A stretch of 12,880 bases of DNA from Desulfuromonadales bacterium (GTDB taxonomy: Bacteria > Desulfobacterota > Desulfuromonadia > Desulfuromonadales > BM103): the NCBI GenBank assembly GCA_030630015.1, contig DAOVNV010000043.1, forward strand, positions 1 to 12,880. Reading direction: 5' to 3'. Of this stretch, positions 12,744 to 12,880 are shown piece by piece; position 1 is the first letter of the stretch, and every line of letters starts with the position of its first letter. The notes below the pieces were generated by a model. That model was not told where the DNA came from, ran no database searches, and saw only the letters and a program-made list of their open reading frames with translations. A program made the position numbers and the translations under genes.

Positions 12744-12880
12744 TTCTGTCCGGAAACCGCCCTTTTTCGCAATCTCGGCGTCAATCTGCGCATTTGATTG
12801 TGCGGCGTAAAGTACTACGCCTCCGCTCAAATGTTTGATTTCCTTGACCTTGCGAAAAATTGCTGGTTTCCAAACCAGAA
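12744..12880. repeat. 137-bp nested palindrome, MITE-like element
   Basis: An imperfect palindrome from TTCTG (12744-12748) to CAGAA (12876-12880, window end). Perfect arms are nested: TTTTTCGCAA (12763-12772) with TTGCGAAAAA (12850-12859); CATTTGA (12791-12797) with TCAAATG (12827-12833); GGCGTA (12804-12809) with TACGCC (12816-12821). GGAAACC and GGTTTCC also match near the outer ends. It carries no gene and lies upstream of the Nudix operon. This is the form of a non-autonomous miniature element or a large structured repeat; no target duplication can be checked because the window ends there. Confidence 0.65.

Noticed and set aside
12636..12830. N-terminal extension of the Nudix gene up to 12830
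   Set aside because: The extension reads through the palindromic repeat and has no family similarity; GGAG before ATG 12635 fits the expected protein start.
1..12880. CRISPR array or rRNA/tRNA genes
   Set aside because: No regularly spaced identical repeats with unique spacers and no structural RNA signatures were found on either strand.

Overview
The window looks like a piece of the chromosome of an anaerobic, metal-reducing Deltaproteobacterium (Desulfuromonadia, near Desulfuromonas or Geobacter). This is inferred from protein families, not from a marker gene: feoAB under a TGTGA-N6-TCACA site, a DUF362/2x[4Fe-4S] protein, a DUF4911 protein and moderately GC-rich core genes. About two thirds is ordinary core genome. 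The unusual parts are the remnants at 700-1450 and the accessory block at 8.6-11.2 kb.

Left part (1-1450). The start of feoB and all of feoA lie on the minus strand with a 4-base overlap. Their upstream region carries a perfect CRP/HcpR-type palindrome placed for a class II activated promoter. Two broken genes follow on the plus strand: the last strand or strands of an outer-membrane porin, and the C-terminal third of a haloacetate-dehalogenase-like alpha/beta hydrolase. A strong hairpin terminator separates them.

Middle (1475-8587). A Methyltransf_32-like methyltransferase and a stand-alone receiver-domain protein converge on acnA (aconitase, minus strand). Divergent from acnA run an MscS-type channel, a small SmpA/BamE-like lipoprotein, a DUF362 ferredoxin-like protein and an OsmC-family protein.

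Accessory block (8588-11223). A GTAG-tagged pair of inverted REP hairpins (a REPIN) follows osmC. Next come two copies of a DUF4911 gene segment in direct orientation, 2,210 bp apart. One copy (right) has the native start but a foreign C-terminus. The other (left) has an intact C-terminus but a new start and promoter. Between them sits a Fic-family protein (putative AMP-transferase with a built-in inhibitory helix). Upstream of it is an array of six same-strand TTTTCGAC boxes spaced 20 or about 29 bp, so they fall on one face of the helix. This Fic-plus-array cassette inserted in a DUF4911 gene is the best candidate here for an undescribed system.

Right part (11224-12880). On the minus strand an ADP-ribose-pyrophosphatase-like Nudix gene, nudC and the 5' part of the DUF4911 gene form a tightly packed operon for nucleotide clean-up. 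The operon begins just beyond a 137-bp nested palindrome (MITE-like) that runs to the window edge.
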